DNA of 64,000 bases, taken from the NCBI GenBank assembly GCA_009869945.1, contig WIXG01000073.1:186001-250000 (forward strand), in the 5' to 3' direction. Made by a program: the position numbers and the translations under genes. Shown piece by piece: positions 11,601-27,095 of the stretch (the stretch's first letter is position 1; every line of letters starts with the position of its first letter). This stretch comes from Mesaphorura yosii. Lineage: Eukaryota; Arthropoda; Collembola; Poduromorpha; Tullbergiidae. Under the pieces are notes generated by a model, which had not been told where the DNA came from, did no database searches, and was given only the letters and a program-made list of their open reading frames with translations.

Positions 11601-14600
11601 AGACATTATAAGACAAGACACGAGCGAGCCGCCCTTCTCCGTACGTTTTTGATGGATGATTTTGTATTTAAATTAGAATTTTGTCCCCACTAGCCCGAGC
11701 ACGGCGGAGACATATTTCATAAAACGTAAACTGATCATTAGCTTTTATGGGAGCCGACACATCAGTATGCTAATGCCTCCGTGTAATGCACGCCGCTGAA
11801 ATTACGACCGAGACTACGACATGACTCGGGAACTATATTAAGACGATGTGCAAATGGTTTATTAAAAAATTTAAGCCAAGCAGCATCCCAGCAGTCAACA
11901 GTACGCAGTAGTGCTTGTATAAAATTAAAGTGTCCTGAATAATTACGAGCCGGCGACTACGACGAGACTGCATTGCGCTGCATTGCACTGATGTTGGTTG
12001 GCCTTCTTTTCTTGCTTGATGAACGATACTTCACGATACGAGCTTGGCCTCTGGACTCATTTTCCGCGACCAAGAAGAATTTCTCCGCCTGGCTTGGCTT
12101 GGCCCAGCAGTCGATTATGCATTCAAGGACACCAGAGGAGCAATTTCTCCAAGTAGGAAAGTTTTTTCCGCTTTTATGATGTATGAAACGGAAGTTTCGC
12201 TTGGTGCTTCCTTTCTGCCGCTGCCACAGTCTTGCCTCACACTGGGCTCGTTGTCTCGTCGCATGCCACGGCAAGATTCGGCAAGGGCGCAAACGACGAC
12301 AAAACCAAAGTCAAAGAAGTAAAGACGTTCATTTATAAAAAGTCGCATTTTTGTAAATAGTGTCCCGAGATTCCTTGAGTGCGCATCCTGCAATTTATCT
12401 TGCTTTCTTCCGATCCATGCGGACCAGATCGAGTGCGTAAGAATAGCCTTGTGTCTTGGGAATGATTAATTCGACGCTCGAATCAAAAACTCATGACCGG
12501 GTATAAAGATCGCTCTATCGCGCATCGCTTCGGCCTGGCGGAGGAATTTTCTGATTCCATCATGATTTGAGTCAATTATCCGTCCGCATCCGTGTCAAAT
12601 CAATCAATTGCAAATCAATCTTGGGTGACAGACTCTTACTGCGACTGCCAAATCTGAACGGGCTACAGAAATGAGTTCAAGCTGCTCTGCGATTGTGATT
12701 GTCCCATGTTTCAGCAGGGTTTCGGCAGTTTCGAGTCGCCTGCCAAAATTCGTCAAGCCGTGCCATAATGATCAGACATATCTCTCATCACATCGTGAAA
12801 TCTTTCAGGTCCCAGCAGGAGCATCAGCGCCCGCATCACAGAAAAGAATGAATAATGTACGCTGAGTATGTACCAAGCAGATTTTTGCAAGATTCATTAG
12901 AAACTCTTGTCTTGCCTAGCAGACTTGTGCTGTGCTCGTGCTTAGTGGTCGGTCTCCAACTGTTTTAATCTCTTGATGTGTGAATAAGTGGGGAATGGCG
13001 AATGTCTTCTTGTCAGCCCGTCGACTACCGAATTACATTTGAGTACTTTCTCATTTAAAAAGCACCGTGCACCGTAAAAAGCTGCAGAGTGCACCACGAA
13101 GACGGAGACGGCAATGTGATGGGAACTTACCATTGAGACATTTTCGCGTGCTGTCGTGTTCTCTGACTTGTCTACTTTGAGTTATCGAATTGTGACGTGA
13201 CATGACATCATGACATGTCGCGTACATGGTACATGCACAAAAGTTGCAAAGCGCTGAGCACTCACACAAAAAGAGAGCAAAACGCAAAACTATTCGGTAC
13301 ATCGTCATAGTACGGCCACTGAATGAAATGAGTACTGGAACTTTCTCAACAATGTCTCGTGTTCCGCGAGCAGTCTTGCATGCTAAGCATCTTCTCTTTC
13401 GTCAACTTTTTTTTTTATCTGTCTCTGGTCCGAGCCCGACTCATTTCCTGTTTCGTTTTCGTGCATATTTCGCGTATTTCGTGGAATCGCAAGCCAAATT
13501 GCTCAAGTGCCCGAAACCCATAAAAGCGGTTCGTAGCTCACAAGATGATAAATGAGCGTCGTAAATTCTTCTGTATAAATTCAAAGAAGAAACTTCAAGA
13601 TGATGTTGTTCCAAAAGTCATATGCTCATGCTTTTATTATCAACTTCGACCCAAACGAATGTGTGCGTATGCCAAAAGCCAAAGGGGAACCTGAACTTCT
13701 GGCACTTGATTCGATTCTGATTTCGTAGCCGGTAGAAACCTGTTGGCGATATTTTTATTACACGGGCGCAGTGAATGGTGCCAAATGATTTGGCTGTCAT
13801 CATCACAATCGAGCGCCAGCTCATGGAATTGTAATTTGGCTTTGAAACGTATTTTTACGTTGAACTGAATAATAAAGTCATAAATACCAAACTTTGGAAG
13901 TTGATTTGAATTCTGTTAATAATTTATTGCAACGGAGCAAAGAGCTCCAAGCACAATGATGAAATGGCACTTCGGAGTGCTGTGCTTCCATTTTCCTTTG
14001 CCTCGCATGCACGCATCGCGTAGTGCTACATTTCTACAATATTTTCTATCGTGCTGCTTGATTGCACTCAATTATGATTATTAGCATGACAAATGGCTTG
14101 GCCTGTCACTAGCTCAGTCAATGACAGATTATAGGGCTGATGATTTCGTATTCTCTTCACGGAGATTTGAATTCAATTGTCCGATCGACGTCATTTTGTC
14201 ATCATCATCATTTTCATCCATGAGTTGTGTGGACAGGGTGACAGACACGGAGACTCGCCAGCTCATGCAGTGAATTTTCTTTGTGCTACATTAAACGCAG
14301 TAGTTCAATAAGAAAGTAGGTAGAGAGGATTTGCATACGTGCCACGGAGAAAGTCGTTGCCAGAAGTCAACACTGAAGCACGCTCCCGGAATTAAGATAG
14401 ACAGGCAGGCCCACTGCGTTGCGTGGCGGTGGATGACCAGACGTGTTTAGTAGGCATGATTATATAGGACAATTGGGAATTTAGATTTGTTGAATAGTTC
14501 CTGCTCTCTGTGACTTGACTCTCCGCATTTTTCTGCCGTTGGATCGATACGTCCATGAAAAGGCAAACGCAAAAGGCTCTCAACATGCAAGCATAACTTT

Positions 14601-17600
14601 ACCCAACTCCCATTCTGCAAATGCTACCTGACCAGCCGGCTGCTAAGCCAATTACCGCAAGCAGTACTTGTAGAAGGTTGTATTTCTGCTTCCTGTTCAA
14701 CTGGGAAAGGCTGATCGGTCGATGGGCCACAAGAAATCGCCAATTTTATAATTATTTTCAACTTTCTTTATGGCCATTCGTTTCAATTGCACAACTTCGA
14801 GACGTCCTTTGTAATGGGCGAAGAGAATAGTACAAGACAGACTTGCAGAATAGAATTCGAAAAAAGGCTATATGTAAAATCGACTACGAGTTCCGAATCG
14901 AACCGAAAATACAAACATGATTGAAGTGGAGTCGGATTTGAAGGATTTATGAGGCAACACATTGTTTAATTGTACCGCTTGTAACCCGACATGAAATATG
15001 CACCGATCCTGGCTCCGCGATCGCATGTTCCCTGTCAGAGTTCAGAGGCCAATTTTTATGGCGAGTCTATCTCCATGTACAATGAAATATAAATGCATGA
15101 AATATGAGTATGTATTATTCAGTTTCAATTCCAACCTTCCAATGTTTCCAGTTTCTTATTTTTCAAATTTTCCACTTTTGCTTTTGACTTTCATACTCGG
15201 GCCGATGGTTACTTGAGAGAATTTCGTGCGCTGGTATTCGTGCATTAAATTTTAACTTAGTCCAAGAATAAGAATAAGAAAGAGACCCGGCAAAGAGCAA
15301 AGCCATGCAAAGGCGAAGGCGACCCACATAAATATTACAAAACCGACAAACACAAAAATAAAGACATGATTCACGTCACTTTCCGTTTGCAGTTTTCTGT
15401 TTGCATATCCTTCATTCCGGAGTCACGATATTAGCATGCGGCATGTGGTTTCGATTGATACCATCATCACAAGGCAATGAAGCCAGCTCAAACGAACACA
15501 ATTCAATAACAATATTGATTGGACTTGTCTGGTAGCTGCTCGCTTACTGCTTGCGTGGTTGCTGTTTGCATTGAACGTGAAATAATATGAAAAAGACTTT
15601 TGCTTCCATGCAGCATTGTCAATTAACCATTACTGCACTCCACTGCACGCTACTTTTGGCATTTATGTGGGTGAATCCAGAAATAGATGTTGGAACTAAC
15701 AACATGGACATAACATAAATATTTGGGACTGCTGTCGTCAGATCTTGCATTTCTTGGAGCCAGGCCGGAGCCCATTGATTATTGCTGGATGAAGCGCGCC
15801 GGTTCGGGGGATTTTATGCTTGAAGTGAAAATTAGCTTGTGCTTTGACAAGACGAAAAGGGTTTCGGCTTCCATGTCGCTTTTCTTTTACTGTGAGGGCT
15901 CGCAGTGTCGCAGTTCACGTGCAATGCGTACATGATATTTATCCATTCGAGTCAATTTCTTGGACTCAAGCATTCGGCGTATTCTTGACCTAGTAAATTT
16001 CATTTAACGACCGGGCGAATACCGAACTGGACTGCGAAGGCGTCGTACAATAGAGGAAGGAAAGAAAAGAAACGCGAATAGCAGTCTCTAGTCGCAAAAG
16101 AACTGGCGTAACTCAACTCGTAACATTGCGTCACGGACACGAATTAAAGAAACGAGGGAAAAGACGAGCTGTTCCGTGTAATATTTTGTTAATTTAAGCA
16201 TGAGTCATGTCGCAATGTGTAGAATTCCTTTCTTTCATAATTACTAAAGCTTATGAAATGAATCGCATATGTGTACATGTGTCGTGTGCCGTGTTTTACT
16301 TTGTGTATTCAGACTCTTTTGTACTCGTGGACTGCGGGCACTCGGGCAGTATCAAAGTCGAATGCCGTCGCTGCCGAAAGCAATTTGAGAAATGCACTCA
16401 CACATCGCCCTCGCCTGACGCTAATTTATTGCCACAACTCGTCTAATTTATCGCTAAATTGCATGAAATCGAACGATGAAAGTTTTTCTTGTTTCGGATT
16501 TCGCGTGCGAAGCCTGAGCACTGAGTAGGAAAGTTTTGTGTCATCAAAAGTACACTTTTGCCTCGTCTCTTGACTCTGTTTCGTAAGTGAGGTAATTCGC
16601 GTCATGTCGGCGAAACAAAAGTATCGAGTTTCAAAGCACAAAAAAAGGAATGTTGTTTTTTGTGCCGGTTTAATTACACAAATGACTCTTTTGTGGTCGG
16701 TGGAGTCGTCGGCCATGCCACGGTGCTGCCAAGTCAAGTCTGGTCTTTCATGGTTCACGTCACGAGTCCAGAACGAAAAAGAAATCTAATTATCATGGAC
16801 GGGAATTGACACAACAGAGCAGCGACTCAGCATTCCTGTGCATTTGATTAATGAATCCTTGCAATGAGTGTGACTGATTTGGGATTTGGCACCTGTAGGC
16901 GTCATTTTGCTTGTCTTCGCGGTCGCGATCGTGTTTTAATAAAGGCGAAGTGTGAAGCGATTTTACGGCAGATTGTCATGCTCTTCAGTTATCCTGTCAT
17001 GTCGTTTGCTTTGTTTCGCTACCTGAACGCAGTTGGTTTTCTTCCAAGATCTCGTAAATGCGTATTAAGTCTTACATTCCCGTATTTTCAATCAACAAAA
17101 GTGAATAGAATGCCAGACCGTCCTGCCACTGCCACAGTCTGACTTCTCCATTTGAGCAAATACTTCAAAGTTATTGCATGGAAGGCAAAGACAAATAGTG
17201 TGCCTTCAAACAACAAGCATTTATTTAAAAAACATAACGCCAGTGCCAAAAACAACAGACTTAAGAGGCTGGGTGTAAAATTCGATATAAAAGTCACAAG
17301 TGCTCAAGTTGCCAATGCAATGTCACACTTCACACAGGAGAGCAGACTTTTCTTGTTCGCGTTCGCAGTTTCAATTCGCATTTCGGTTGTTATTTTTACC
17401 ACCCGTTTTATTTCTCTCGCCTTAAAAAGGTGCAACACGAACAGTCGAGTAATTTGCCTTGCAAAGAGCAGGCAGTGTAGGCAGGTTAACAATAATTATC
17501 AAGCCACTTCACCTCGCAGTCGCAGTGAAAGAAAGAAAGACGGTTTGTGTGGAACTATTTGAAATGTGTAACGCGTCGTTTATATAACTAATTATAGTAC

Positions 17601-17638
17601 TGGAAGTAGCCTGTCTTGGATAACCAATTGAACGACAG

Positions 17639-17704
17639 AAAAATTGGAAATTCACGTAGAAATTGAACGCATTAAATGCGCGCGGAAAAAAATTGGAAAT
17701 TCAC
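17639..17704. repeat. Short direct repeat (17 bp, two copies)
   Basis: The 17-base word AAAAATTGGAAATTCAC occurs at 17639..17655 and again at 17688..17704. The 32 bases between include the palindrome GCATTAAATGC. No target-site or coding context explains it. Confidence 0.6.
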
Positions 17705-20700
17705 CTTTCGTTTATTGTTCTAATCTTGACGCATATTATATAGAATTGAGATCACATTCATAATTCGCATCATCTCTCATTCTGGTACATTATATCTCCT
17801 GGCCCGCTTGAATAACAATGAGCCTGACCTAAAACTGTCAGAAAAAGAAACCAAATTCGATATTCGAGAGCGGATGAAAATCTGGATCATTGCACACAAT
17901 TCGCACAAAAGAATAAATAAAATTATTATTGCATCAATGAATTATTTCTTTCGTTCTTTATCCTGAGGTGAATTAAATAGGCAAATAAGGTCAAAGTGAG
18001 TGGAAAAAAATGGACAGGCGCAGTATTTCAAGGCAGCAATGACGTGTTATGTGAACGCGAAACAGTAACGATCACGCATTGCCCCGGTGCGAAGGACATA
18101 AAATATTGCCATGCTATGTCATGTGGGTGTGGTGCTTTCTTCGTTTGTCTTTGCTGAAATTATGGGCAATGGAGAATTACTCACCACTACTAAATATTGC
18201 GCAATAGCAATAGCAAGCATAATAAAATAATGCATTATGATTATTTGTTTCGGAGCGGTGCGGTACAGCAAAGTAATTTAATAGCAGTCTGAATTCTTTT
18301 CGGCACACTTCATTATGCACGCTGATTGTACGGCATGGCATGTCTCTGTCTCCACTCATTTCCAGTTTGTAATAACATGCTGAATGGGGCAATGGCGCAT
18401 TACTTGCTTTCGCGTTAATGATGAGGGAAAGGGAAAGGTGAAAGGCAACGGCTGAGAAAGAGAAAACGACGCGACGGGTGACGAACATCAAAGAAATTGC
18501 AAAACGAGAGTGGCGTCCATTGGACTTACTTCGCTTGGGCATTCATGGGACAGGTAACGCGTTACACTTTATGTGAAGCGTTTGAACTGAAAAGCGTGTA
18601 TTGAGCAGAAACTTTCAAACCTTCATCGAGTTTCGCGTATTATTTTAGTCGTTCGTTATCAAAATCGAAATATAACAGGTAACGCTTAAATTTCCCAAGA
18701 AAGTACGGTCTCAAGTCCCAATCAAGCGCGCGCAAGCTTCCAACTTCAAAGGAAAATGTCAGTCGTCAACTCGCCTTCGCCACTCGCTTCTTGATGCGCG
18801 CTTTACCTACACTGCACTCTTTTCCGTGTCCTCACTGCTTCGTCGGTATTGTTATTGCTCTTCAAAATTGACATTTGATATTCGGGTGGACTCTTGAGAC
18901 ACGGACGCGGCTGCCGGAGATGATGCTATCCAATACATTCAAACTACGAACTCACATCGCAATACGTATGAAAAAATCAACTTTCGATTTCGATCGAAAG
19001 CCCCCACCGTACCGGCACCGCACCGCAACACCAGAATGATATTGGCATGTATCGGGTTACCAGTTCATTCTTAGCCGTAGTCCTTAATTCTCTACAGAAT
19101 TCGATAATATCATTTCACCATTGTCTGCAGCATGCGGCAGTGCTATTCCATTCATAAGTCAAGCATGCGAATCTGAATGCGAACGAGAATTCTCAGGCAC
19201 TTCGTATTTTCTCTCTTGTTTCTTTCTTTCTTTCTCAGCTATACACGAGGTGTTTCCTGCGCTAGGGAGCAAAATTCGTGCTGGGCTCGCCGGCAGGACA
19301 GGCGCAAGATTTACAGGATAAACATGGTCGTAGTCGTACGTTGGTGGTCGGTTGAGTGCATTAATGCAATGAACAATGACAGTAGCACCAGCGCCAGGCC
19401 AGGCCATGCCGCTGCATGCATATGGCGAAATGCGAATTGAGAAAACCTAAATATGGCTCTTAAATTCTGATTATGCTTATGCTCCACTTTCTTGACGCAC
19501 TCCATGTATGCATGCGTCTAATCTCGACCGAGTGCGAAAGCGAATGTGGGTGCAATGCAAGCAAACGCTGGGATCAGAAATCATTGTCACAATTGTCTCT
19601 TTTTATTGCTCGCGATTTATGTTACGATCATTCTGAATTCTCAGTGCAGAAAAATTGTTGCGATCCTGCCAACATATTTTTCTGCTCGCATGATTCCAGA
19701 CGGATGTTTATTCCGCATTCTCGAGCTTTCTGTCTCCATGTCCCGTTCACTATTACCTTGTAATGTTTCCTTTTGTATTCTTTCGGAGTGTTTAAATAAG
19801 TTGGGAGAAACGGGCTCAATTTGTAAAAAGAATTGCAATTATTTGCGCACCTGCACCAGTGACAAACGCTTCACACGAACCAAAATTAAAATAGCGACAA
19901 GCAACCGTTTTAACTCAACCTTCGCTATGAACGACACTTTCTCGGCGGCTTGAGCAAATAAATCCCACATGACATGTTATTATCCTATCGCCCCACGACG
20001 CGACGACGACCGTGAGCACTGAGCACGGTCTTTTTCTTGTTAAGCAAACATCCAGCTGGAAATAACGCGCTGCTTCTGCGGGCTGTTCAGGTGGTAAATT
20101 TGTTAATAGTAAACTGAGCTTTTGCTCCAGCTTGCTTTGACGGTGACAATTTGTGGAGGACGCAATGCAGCGCAGCGGTTGCCTCGTAGCAAATTGGAAT
20201 TTCTAGCTGAGAATGTCATTTCTATGAACGAGCAGGAAATTAAACGTGCTCTCGAGAACTGCGCTGCATCGCACCGGGTCGAGCACAACCGCAAGCACAG
20301 GCACTGGAAACAAGAAAATGGAACTCGGAAACTGCTTAAGTGAATTCGACAATGTCATTCATAGAGGACTAATTCGATTAACCTGCGCTTGGGCCATAGA
20401 CTGAAATGAAAAGGAGGCGAGCACGAGCACGCGACGCGACGCACACCAGCCAAGTCAGCCGTGTTCGTACGGGTATATGATAAATATTAACAGTTTCTTA
20501 TTATCATTACCAGCTCGTCTCTAGCACATGAATTTCGTATTTATGGGTCAAAGCATCGCTGTGGCCGCGACTGCGGCTACCTCGACGAAACACATTATTA
20601 TTCGAATCGAGTATTTATTGTCTCGAAATTGTTTGTCATTCCGCAGTTCGAAGCTCGACACGACGTGACGTTGACGTGAACGCCTGCGTCTGGTCTGACA

Positions 20701-23700
20701 TTGACACAGTTTGGGCTTCGACTTCGTATTCAGGCCGCTGTGCTGGCGCTCGTGCGTATTTACGTATTTGTCTTTCACATTCGAACCCAAACCCACAATT
20801 CAGCCAGAGTCCCAATGCCATGCAAATACCTGCGCAAATATTTATATTTATTCGCGCCCAGCACACGGGCCCTTCCCGGAAAGCTTTTTCATTCAATTGT
20901 GCGCATTTCGTATCAAGTAGTCAAGTAAATGGCCAAAGCCATTTGCTATTTAGAAGCGTTCTTTCTCTAATGGACAGAGCGTGGTTGCTTGCATGGTTCA
21001 TGCGGCGATGCTTTCACTATCTGTATGCAACTATGCTCACTATCCGTACGTGCAACGCAGGCTCATGAAGTCATGAAACTCGTTATTCGTCACGAAGCAG
21101 AAAGATAACATCTGCAAGGATTCCTGTTCATGTTTAATGTTTATGGAAGGAAAGAGTTTTATAGCTGAAAACCCCAATTTTTGTGCTCTACTTTTCGAGT
21201 TATAAAAGTTGCTTATGTGCTCATCATAAAAGTATTAATTTCCTCTCGCGAAGGAGTTCAATTACAAATAGTACGACACACATTCCACAAAAGCCATGCC
21301 AGGCAAGCTCTTTCCGTCGCCGCAATGCATGAAGCTGTTGAAAAATGTCATTGGGGATAGTTGCGGGCTTGCACCATTTTATGTTCATTGCAAAACTTTC
21401 GCCAAATGAGCCATTCCAAAAAGGAACTGCACTGCGCTGACCAAGTTCATGAAAATCAGATTTGGCCAACAATTCGATGACCACGCAAGACGCCGCAAGC
21501 TACTCTCAATTTACATCTTTTTCCACTGCAAGAAGTGTGAATTGTGAGCTTTCCTGAGTGCTTTGCTTTCTCCATCATTATTAAAATTGCAGTTAGCTGG
21601 GGAACGGAACCTGCTCGTGCCTACGACCTGTGCATCGCTGTTCATAATTAAGTTCATTAGTGACTCTGAAAGCCGGAAAGTCGAAGCCCAGGAGAACCCA
21701 TAACAATTGTATGCATTCATTCATTACGAGAAACATGCGCAAGCATGGAAGTGGATCAAACCACTTGAATTATTTATGTCCAATCAGTTCAAGAGTAGAA
21801 AAGTAATCAAGTTACGGGCAACTTGCATTCTTCTTTGTGTGTGGCTCGCCGTACTCCGTCGGGAGTCGTATTAGCACACATCGAATAGTGGAAGCATTGC
21901 TGCTATTTCTTAATCAGTATCAACGCAATCGAACTTCGAATACCCTTTCAGATTCAAATCAGCAACTCTCAAAGACTTATGAGTTTGTGAGGTTGCCTTT
22001 TCACGTAAGGAGAGCATCATCAGACAGAATCAGACAATGCTATCTATATATTCGCTTTTTGCTTTCTTTTGCTGGTGAAAGCAAAGCAGCAGTTAATAAC
22101 AGTACCCTCTATCTTGCTTAGCTCCCGTGTTTTGCATACGAAAGTCAATATAATGACTCATAAACCACTCGTCGTCTCGTCTGCTACTGCGCTTTTCTTG
22201 GTTGATCGTTGGTGAGTTGCGTAAGCAATTTATAAATAGCTTTAGCTATTGAATGTCATTAAATATTCCACGTATGCAGTGTGGGCCACGATGCTAATTA
22301 ATATTTGCAAACGCTCCGGCGCTTTTTTAATGAGTGTAGGATTTTGTTTTGTGTTATTTGCAACGGGCGGTGAAGATAAATGGCCTTGCACTAATTTTAA
22401 GTTATTCATTAAGTACAGCACGGAGCACATTCCACATGCGCTTAACCTTGTACAGGGTCGAATTTCGTAGATTTATTTTCGGACTGCTTCATGCGGTATG
22501 CGACTTTATGATGCAGGATGCGGCAGCGCCAGGAAGGCTGGTTCAGGTGGACGTTTACAGCTTGCTTCTCGTTGCCAATTTACCATTTCATGCTGCAAAC
22601 ATGTATTTATGGAGCCATTTCACGTAATATGCCCAGGACGTGACGCGTGTACGAAATGAAAAGAATTTGATGTTCGTATTTGCTGATTGTATTCGCACTT
22701 CCACTTTTCCAAATCAGAGTGGTGCACCTGGCATGATTTCTGAGAGCCAATTCGGAAGTGGTACGCCGGAACCAGAAGTGGCTCTGATTCCAATTCCAGC
22801 TCCATGCGTTTCCTGCTGGGAGAAATGTTGCTTTTTGGGGAATTAAAAATCGTGATTCCGGAATTCCGAAATGCATGCCGTTTCTAATTTTCTGTATTTT
22901 TTGCTTTACGTCGTCAATTGTAAAGATTCGTCGAGTTTGTCCTTAACATCGGATTCTGAAGGCAGATATTTTTATCCACTCCCATCGAACCTCGAAACTC
23001 GTGACAAATTGTCTCAATAAGAGTCTGTCATTATTGACCAGATAAGAGCACTACAGAATGCCTATTTCACAATTCTGTCCAGCTCAGAGTTAGGGTAGCG
23101 TGGGCACTTGTGAGTTCTGTGATAATCTGACAGTTTCTGACATGTATTAGAACAGAAGTTTACAACCGTGACAATGATAAGTGTCTTGTACTTGTGCTCC
23201 ACAGCCAACCTTCTCTTGCCTGCTCACTGCACACGCGACCCTTGATGATTGGTGAGAGTGTGAAAGTAGACCACAAGAGAAGAGAGATGATAAATGTGAG
23301 ACGATGTGTCGAGTATATAAAATGCGTCCCAGGACCGGGATTCCAACTTTGGCATTGCCACTTGCTACAGAGCACGACAATAATACTACGGAGTTAATAT
23401 GCTAGGTGGTGACATATGTTTGTATTTGAGAATAAATCATTTTCAAGTAAGACGCTATTACGAGGCTTAATGCTTTATGTGGCGACGCGAAATGCGATGG
23501 GTAACCCAAGTTTTGCCTCAAAAACCTGAACCACACCAAAATCAAGGCAATGTTAACGCAACAAAGCACCAGTTTAATGAAACCAGAGACAAACCGTTTA
23601 CGAATTTCATATTTTTGGTCTACTGGACTTTAATTCCCGGCTGCTTTTACTGACGCTGATGCATTGACATGCTGCAATGCACGGTGCACCGACCGAGATG

Positions 23701-26699
23701 GGGGACCCAACTATAAAATTCAACATTTACCCAATAAATTATTCCGGTTGTGTGAGTTTACGATTGCAACACGGCTTTTAGTTTTATTGCTACTAAATCC
23801 GGGTTTTATGTGAATGCTCTGCTCCTCATTCGCGTATCGCGAAGCGAAGCCGTATTTTCGCTGATGATGATGAATGAGAAATACGATACACAAAACTCCG
23901 TCGTTGTTCATTTGTTTTGGTCTGCTCATTTATTACCACAACTTTTATTGCTCCCTCCTAAATCCTGGCACAGCGAGTAAACTGCGAATGTCCCGAAACC
24001 GAAACAGGATTTCCTCGAGAAACCTTTTAGTCGGGAGCATCGTTTTAATACTTGCGTAGGTCGCTGAGTACAGATCGCCTTTTCCTCTTCCCAACAGCTC
24101 TGCTAAATGATGGAAGGTGAATCTTCACTTAACCAAGCATCATTAGCCAAGATCACTTTTGTGGTCCATTTTCTCTCTGACCTTTCGACGATGCTGATAG
24201 GAACCTCGGAGCTGTATTTGTACACCCATTAAAACTTTGGAGAGGAAATGAGTAATGGAAGACGCGTGTCAACTTGTGTTACATTCTGCCTTTCACTATT
24301 GAACTAGTTTAGTTCTTCGTACGCACACGTTTGGGTCAGATTTCGCGAGGCTAGCCAATAATCAGTAATCAGCAACCAGCAGGAACTGCGCTCCTGCTCA
24401 CTCAGAGTCTAAATAAGTAATGGTGTTAATGGGCAGTAAAAGCAGTCAGTTGGGAAGCTTACGTATCGGATAAAGACCGAATCAAAACAAAAAATCGCTT
24501 ACCATCCTATCGTTAAATCCAAGCTGTCGCCATTTTCACTATCACACCTAAAAGGCGTGCAAAGTTTATAAGCTTGTGGTTGAAAGCCAAAAGTATTGAA
24601 CAGCGTTTATCGTACTACTAATAATTAAGATAGAGATTTCAATTCCATAACTGAAATGACCCATCATTGACTCATGTAAGACTATTTGTACATCCAAGAC
24701 AAATTGGTAAGGTTTTGCTGAAACCAACCGAGTAACACGCATCAGATCTTATGATCCGATTAGGAAGACGGAAACGTCTTGTCTTTGGCTAATTAATTAG
24801 CTAAACAATAATTGACTATGAATTCCTACATAACTATGCTGACGCTTCACTATTTGGTTAAGATTTCAAAAGTATAAACGGCGAACTGGAGAATTGTTTT
24901 CTTGCCAAATCTTGTAATGCAATCCAGACCAAGCTCGGCTGGCTGAACTGCATTTAAAAAATAAATCCTCACGAACGCGAATCATCGAAGACTGGAGTCA
25001 GCATTTTTCAATTTTACAGAACTAACGAACTCGCTAACTCTGTTATTTGTCTTATTGACACGAACTGAGATTGCCAGATATGAACATGATTGAGAGTTGG
25101 GACTTTGGCTTAGTGGCCCAATAGTAATAGTTTCAAAGCAACGCTTGTTTTCCAGTTCGTGCTTCATGCAGTATTGGTTCCACTTGGCAAATTTTTCTTG
25201 ACTTGATTCCAGAGTCTAGGCCCCTGGACGCTGTGGTGATGCGGATGCGATAAGTGGATAAGGCTTAAATGGTTAAGAAAAATGGTTCCAAGAGGCAAAA
25301 TCTAATTTAGACTTGGTTTCTGGGTACGACTCTGTGAATTATTGCTGACCAACCATGAAGTGCAAGTGAACTGCAAGAACCACTTGTAAAAGAGTGCGGG
25401 ACGCATTTGTGCCTCGGTCTCGGCTCAGCAGCCAATTTCTCCAGGCATCATACAAGATTAGATTATCAAGAAAGCATTCAGACGCTTGCCTCTTAAGCAT
25501 GGTTTGACTTGGCTTTCGGCTTGTTGAGGGATTGATTAAGTCAGTGCGGTTGCTTTGCTGAGGCTCTCTCGCTGTAAGAAGCTCAGACCCAGTGCTTTAG
25601 ACTTTAGGCAGCCATGCATCTGCGTTAGCGATGTCACTAATTACACCGAACCTTCATCAAGTTGTCATCCGACTTGTGTGTGGTGGTGAAATATGTTCGG
25701 CTGCGGCCCTGTCGTATATTTGGACACTGCCATGATAGAGGCTAAAACGTCTCAACAATTGCACTGCTAATGCCCACCCAAAGCAACGCCAAGCCGTTGT
25801 CAGCGCTAAGCCCGTACCAGAAACAAGAAACTAGTCCAATCCTTTAAGAAAGGATTCCTTTCAAGTGCAAATTATTACGGTCATGTCGGGTATGGGCCAT
25901 GGCCACAGGGAAAGTGGAGCAGAAGCAAAGTAGAAGAAAGCAAAGAAAGCAGGCAAGAATAAGAATTTACATGTTACATTGTACATATTTTTCCGGGACC
26001 ATTATTACTACTGCCAGCCAGGCTGCCACTGAGACATTTAAAATTCATACAGTTTATTTGTGGCGTAGGCCGTGACAGTTAGAAAGAGTGAGAGAGTCTT
26101 TCTTTAATTATATGGCAGTTGGATGAAATTGAGTCAGGAGTAGCGCAGAGCAGGGTAAAGTGTTGGCGTTATTTCATAAAGGTCACCCGCATCACAGCAC
26201 TACGCAACGCACTAATTAATGTCTCGGATTAGACCCACACTCGGGCTGCCTTGCCTTACATGGCGACATATTTCGTGTCTACAGAGTTATGGATATGCTC
26301 CACATCACATCATGGGAATAGAACGGCAAGCCGTCTAAGCCTAAGCTGGTTTTAGTCTTAATCATTATCCGAATCTGCTTAAATGAGGACACTGTACACG
26401 AATGTACAAAGGAGTAAGTGGAAATAGAAAGAATTCAAGGTTCATTTCTAATTCTTTGGTGGTCGGAGACTTTGAACGCGACAATGTACATAGCTTTCAT
26501 TTTTGGCGTATTAATTTTTCGTAATAGCTTTCCATGTTCATATTTTCGTATAAAATCGCATGCTTCGGTTCACTTGTCATAATTTATCTGCCCCACCTGG
26601 CCAGGTCGCTGGATGGGTTAATTGCATGATCGGCAAAGCTGCGCCGTGTCACAAGCACGCCACGCCTAGGCTAAAAGGCAAGGCATGTTGGAATGCGTG

Positions 26700-27095
26700 A
26701 ACTGTGAACGTGGACGGTAGATTATTCATGAGAATGAGAATAAGTAATTATAGCTTATGCATAATTCATTCCCCGTGCCTGTCTCCGGCTCGGCTAGTCA
26801 CTAACCAGTAATCAATATGGTGGGAAATTAGTTTTCGTGTCTTGGTGAATCGAAAGACCACGGGCCACGACTACGACCAAGATTTGCTGCACTGCTGAAG
26901 TCTGTCGCTGAGCGGAGCAAATTAGAAATTAGTGATAATGTGTAATTAATGCCTGGACGATGAGTGACGATCGATGGACTGAAACCAGTTTGGATTAGCG
27001 ATTAATGCTGTGGGAGAAAGTCCGCATAATCAGATTTGCTGCATCCGGCCTAGTTCGGTAATTAGCTTTCTTGCAGTTAATTTTATTAATAGAAT
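26700..27095. promoter_or_regulatory. Cluster of homeodomain/POU-like words (possible enhancer)
   Basis: Within about 400 bases there are TAATTATAG, TTATGCATAATTCAT, TAATTAAT, GATTAGCGATTAAT, GGTAATTAG and TTAATTTTATTAAT, a dense set of TAAT-core and octamer-like words. These resemble homeodomain and POU sites, but AT-rich DNA gives such words by chance, so this is only a candidate. Confidence 0.2.

Noticed and set aside
19205-19236. TTTCT-rich run that might be a microsatellite or polypyrimidine acceptor
   Set aside because: Too short to be a notable repeat, and no exon with family resemblance follows.
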